Part shown: one piece after another, positions 5,727 to 6,688 of the stretch
Layout: each line of letters begins with the position of its first letter
How positions within the stretch are numbered: position 1 is the stretch's first letter
Assembly: GCA_029287875.1 (NCBI GenBank)
Contig: JARFQH010000049.1
Span: forward strand, 1-6,688
Length of the DNA stretch: 6,688 bases
Direction: 5' to 3'
Source of the DNA: Desulfobacteraceae bacterium
GTDB taxonomy: Bacteria > Desulfobacterota > Desulfobacteria > Desulfobacterales > SG8-13
The notes under the pieces: generated by a model
Database searches by the model: none
What the model saw: the letters and a program-made list of their open reading frames with translations, nothing else
Told to the model about the DNA's origin: nothing
Made by a program: the position numbers and the translations under genes

Positions 5727-6548
5727 ATGATTCAGGAATTTTTCAAACCGCAAACCGTCGCTGAGGCAGTAACGCTGAAAGAGAAGTATAGGGATGAGGC
5801 CGTATTTATGGCCGGCGGTACGGACGTCAATTGCAGGGATGCAAGTAGTGCGGTTGAAAAGGTCATTGGCATCGAGCAGTTGGCGCTGAATGCGATATCA
5901 GAGACAGATAAAGCAGTTTTAATCGGCGCCGGCGTTACGATCCAGGACTTAATTGATTCGCCCAAGGTACCGGAACAACTATCGAAGGCCGCCGCGCATT
6001 TTGTGAACCGTAATATCAGAAATATGGCGACCATCGGCGGTAATATTGCCTCGAATAATTCCACTTCCAATTTAATCCCGATCCTGGTGGCCCTGGATGC
6101 CGAATTGAAACTGGCCGGCTCGGACACCCCAGTGTCCGTTTATGAATATATCACCCGGGAAATGAGCCGTCTTATCGAAAGCATTAGGATTTTATCCGAA
6201 AATTTGGAAAAACCATATGGGATACGGAAATTTTCACATACGGCCAATGATATCTCAGTTATCGTGGCGGCGGTCACGTTAAATATCCGGAATGAAATCG
6301 TATCAAACGTCAGGGTCGCCGCCGGCGGTGTCAGCAAACACGTGATGCGTTTGAAGGAGTTGGAAAACAAATTGGAAGGAAATAAGCTGCCGGCAGGCAC
6401 GGAAATTGAAGATACGGTAAATAAGGCGGTATCCCCGCTTAAGGATATCCGCGGTGGGGTTCGGTTTAAAAAATACCTGGCGGGGGTATTGGTGAGTGAT
6501 TGCATTTATGATGCCCAAACCGGGATAGAAAAAAGGGATGCGAAATAA
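5727..6548 (+). CDS. ygfM: YgfM-type FAD-binding subunit of a putative selenium-dependent molybdenum hydroxylase
   Basis: This is a flavin subunit for a second molybdenum hydroxylase, predicted to pass electrons from the Fe-S/Mo protein encoded immediately downstream. The 273 residues align end to end with E. coli YgfM (about 259 aa, from memory): MIQEFFKPQTVAEAVTLK matches MIEQFFRPDSVEQALELK, and the C-terminal KKYLAGVLVSD matches KRYITGVLVAD. The PCMH FAD motifs are AGGTDVN (29-35) and RNMATIGGNIASNN (98-111), both closer to the standard form than in E. coli YgfM. It lacks the RDAMDI segment of XdhB, so it is a distinct paralog and not a duplicate of 2624-3499. The family has been labelled 'probable selenate reductase FAD subunit', but a purine hydroxylase role (selenium-dependent, labile Se and no selenocysteine) is the likelier reading. 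The gene is lower in GC than xdhABC. It sits 3 nt upstream of the next gene, so the two are cotranscribed. Confidence 0.88.
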   Translation: MIQEFFKPQTVAEAVTLKEKYRDEAVFMAGGTDVNCRDASSAVEKVIGIEQLALNAISETDKAVLIGAGVTIQDLIDSPKVPEQLSKAAAHFVNRNIRNMATIGGNIASNNSTSNLIPILVALDAELKLAGSDTPVSVYEYITREMSRLIESIRILSENLEKPYGIRKFSHTANDISVIVAAVTLNIRNEIVSNVRVAAGGVSKHVMRLKELENKLEGNKLPAGTEIEDTVNKAVSPLKDIRGGVRFKKYLAGVLVSDCIYDAQTGIEKRDAK

Positions 6549-6551
6549 AAC

Positions 6552-6688
6552 ATGAAAATACAAGTGACCTTAAATGGTGTGCCAAAAACGATATACACCG
6601 AGCCTGGTGAGAAGGTGAGAGATCTGCTGGCACGTCAGGGCTTCGTCTCTCTGCGAAACGGTTGTGATGCCCAGGGTGTCTGCGGTGC
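6552..6688 (+). CDS. xdhD: N-terminal fragment of an XdhD/YgfN-type fused [2Fe-2S]-molybdopterin hydroxylase (cut by window end)
   Basis: Forty-five codons are visible before the window ends. They encode the start of a ferredoxin-like [2Fe-2S] domain: a b-strand segment IQVTLNGVPKTI, then PGEKVRDLLARQGF, then the cluster loop with Cys38 and Cys44 (RNGCDAQGVCG). The segment aligns with the first residues of E. coli XdhD (about 956 aa, a fused Fe-S plus Mo protein, from memory), and the preceding YgfM homolog makes a fused XdhD-type protein the expected identity. A stand-alone Fe-S subunit cannot be excluded from this fragment. E. coli XdhD has lost these cysteines, whereas here they are present, with five residues between them instead of the four seen in XdhC. 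An AAGGGA (6533-6538) about 13 nt upstream is the only ribosome-binding candidate. Coupling to ygfM is likely, with 3 nt between stop and start. Confidence 0.8.
   Translation, partial: MKIQVTLNGVPKTIYTEPGEKVRDLLARQGFVSLRNGCDAQGVCG

Noticed and set aside
84..6688. Selenocysteine codons in the Mo hydroxylases
   Set aside because: No in-frame TGA interrupts any conserved region. The selenium-dependent group uses a labile selenium ligand, not selenocysteine.

Overview
The window looks like a bacterial purine-catabolism locus. Every gene I can support lies on the + strand, and all belong to molybdenum hydroxylases or their substrate transporter. Family assignments rest on reading the proteins against E. 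coli XdhA/B/C, XanQ, YgfM and XdhD from memory; no search was run. The moderately GC-rich genes, anaerobic-type Mo hydroxylases and spacers packed with short degenerate tandem repeats suggest an anaerobic Gram-negative such as a deltaproteobacterium (Desulfobacterota). That placement is an inference and is not proven by the sequence.

Layout. Positions 1-83 are a short leader. A complete three-subunit xanthine dehydrogenase follows in the E. coli order: xdhA (molybdopterin subunit, 84-2372), xdhB (FAD subunit, 2624-3499) and xdhC (2x[2Fe-2S] subunit, 3496-4014, overlapping xdhB by the ATGA arrangement). The xdhA-xdhB gap is unusually long (251 nt) and holds a 118-bp inverted repeat. A XanQ-type NCS2 purine permease occupies 4127-5512. 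A 214-nt spacer filled with two different 7-nt-period tandem arrays then leads to a second Mo-hydroxylase module: a YgfM-type FAD subunit (5727-6548) and, 3 nt later, the first 45 codons of an XdhD/YgfN-type fused Fe-S/molybdopterin protein that runs off the end (6552-6688).

How it works together. The permease would import xanthine or a related purine, and XdhABC would hydroxylate it, passing electrons from the Mo centre through two [2Fe-2S] clusters to FAD. The YgfM/XdhD pair belongs to the putative selenium-dependent molybdenum hydroxylase group and would act on the same or a neighbouring purine. The set resembles a compressed and reordered version of the E. coli xdhABC...ygfM-xdhD-xanQ region.

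The least expected signal is non-coding. Most spacers carry degenerate tandem repeats with a strict 7-nt period (8-nt in one), each with a different unit. One array encodes the last nine residues of XdhC. In addition, a 23-nt leader with two TCCGG boxes sits 31-32 nt upstream of both the xdhB and permease start codons. I see no wholly novel protein system here.
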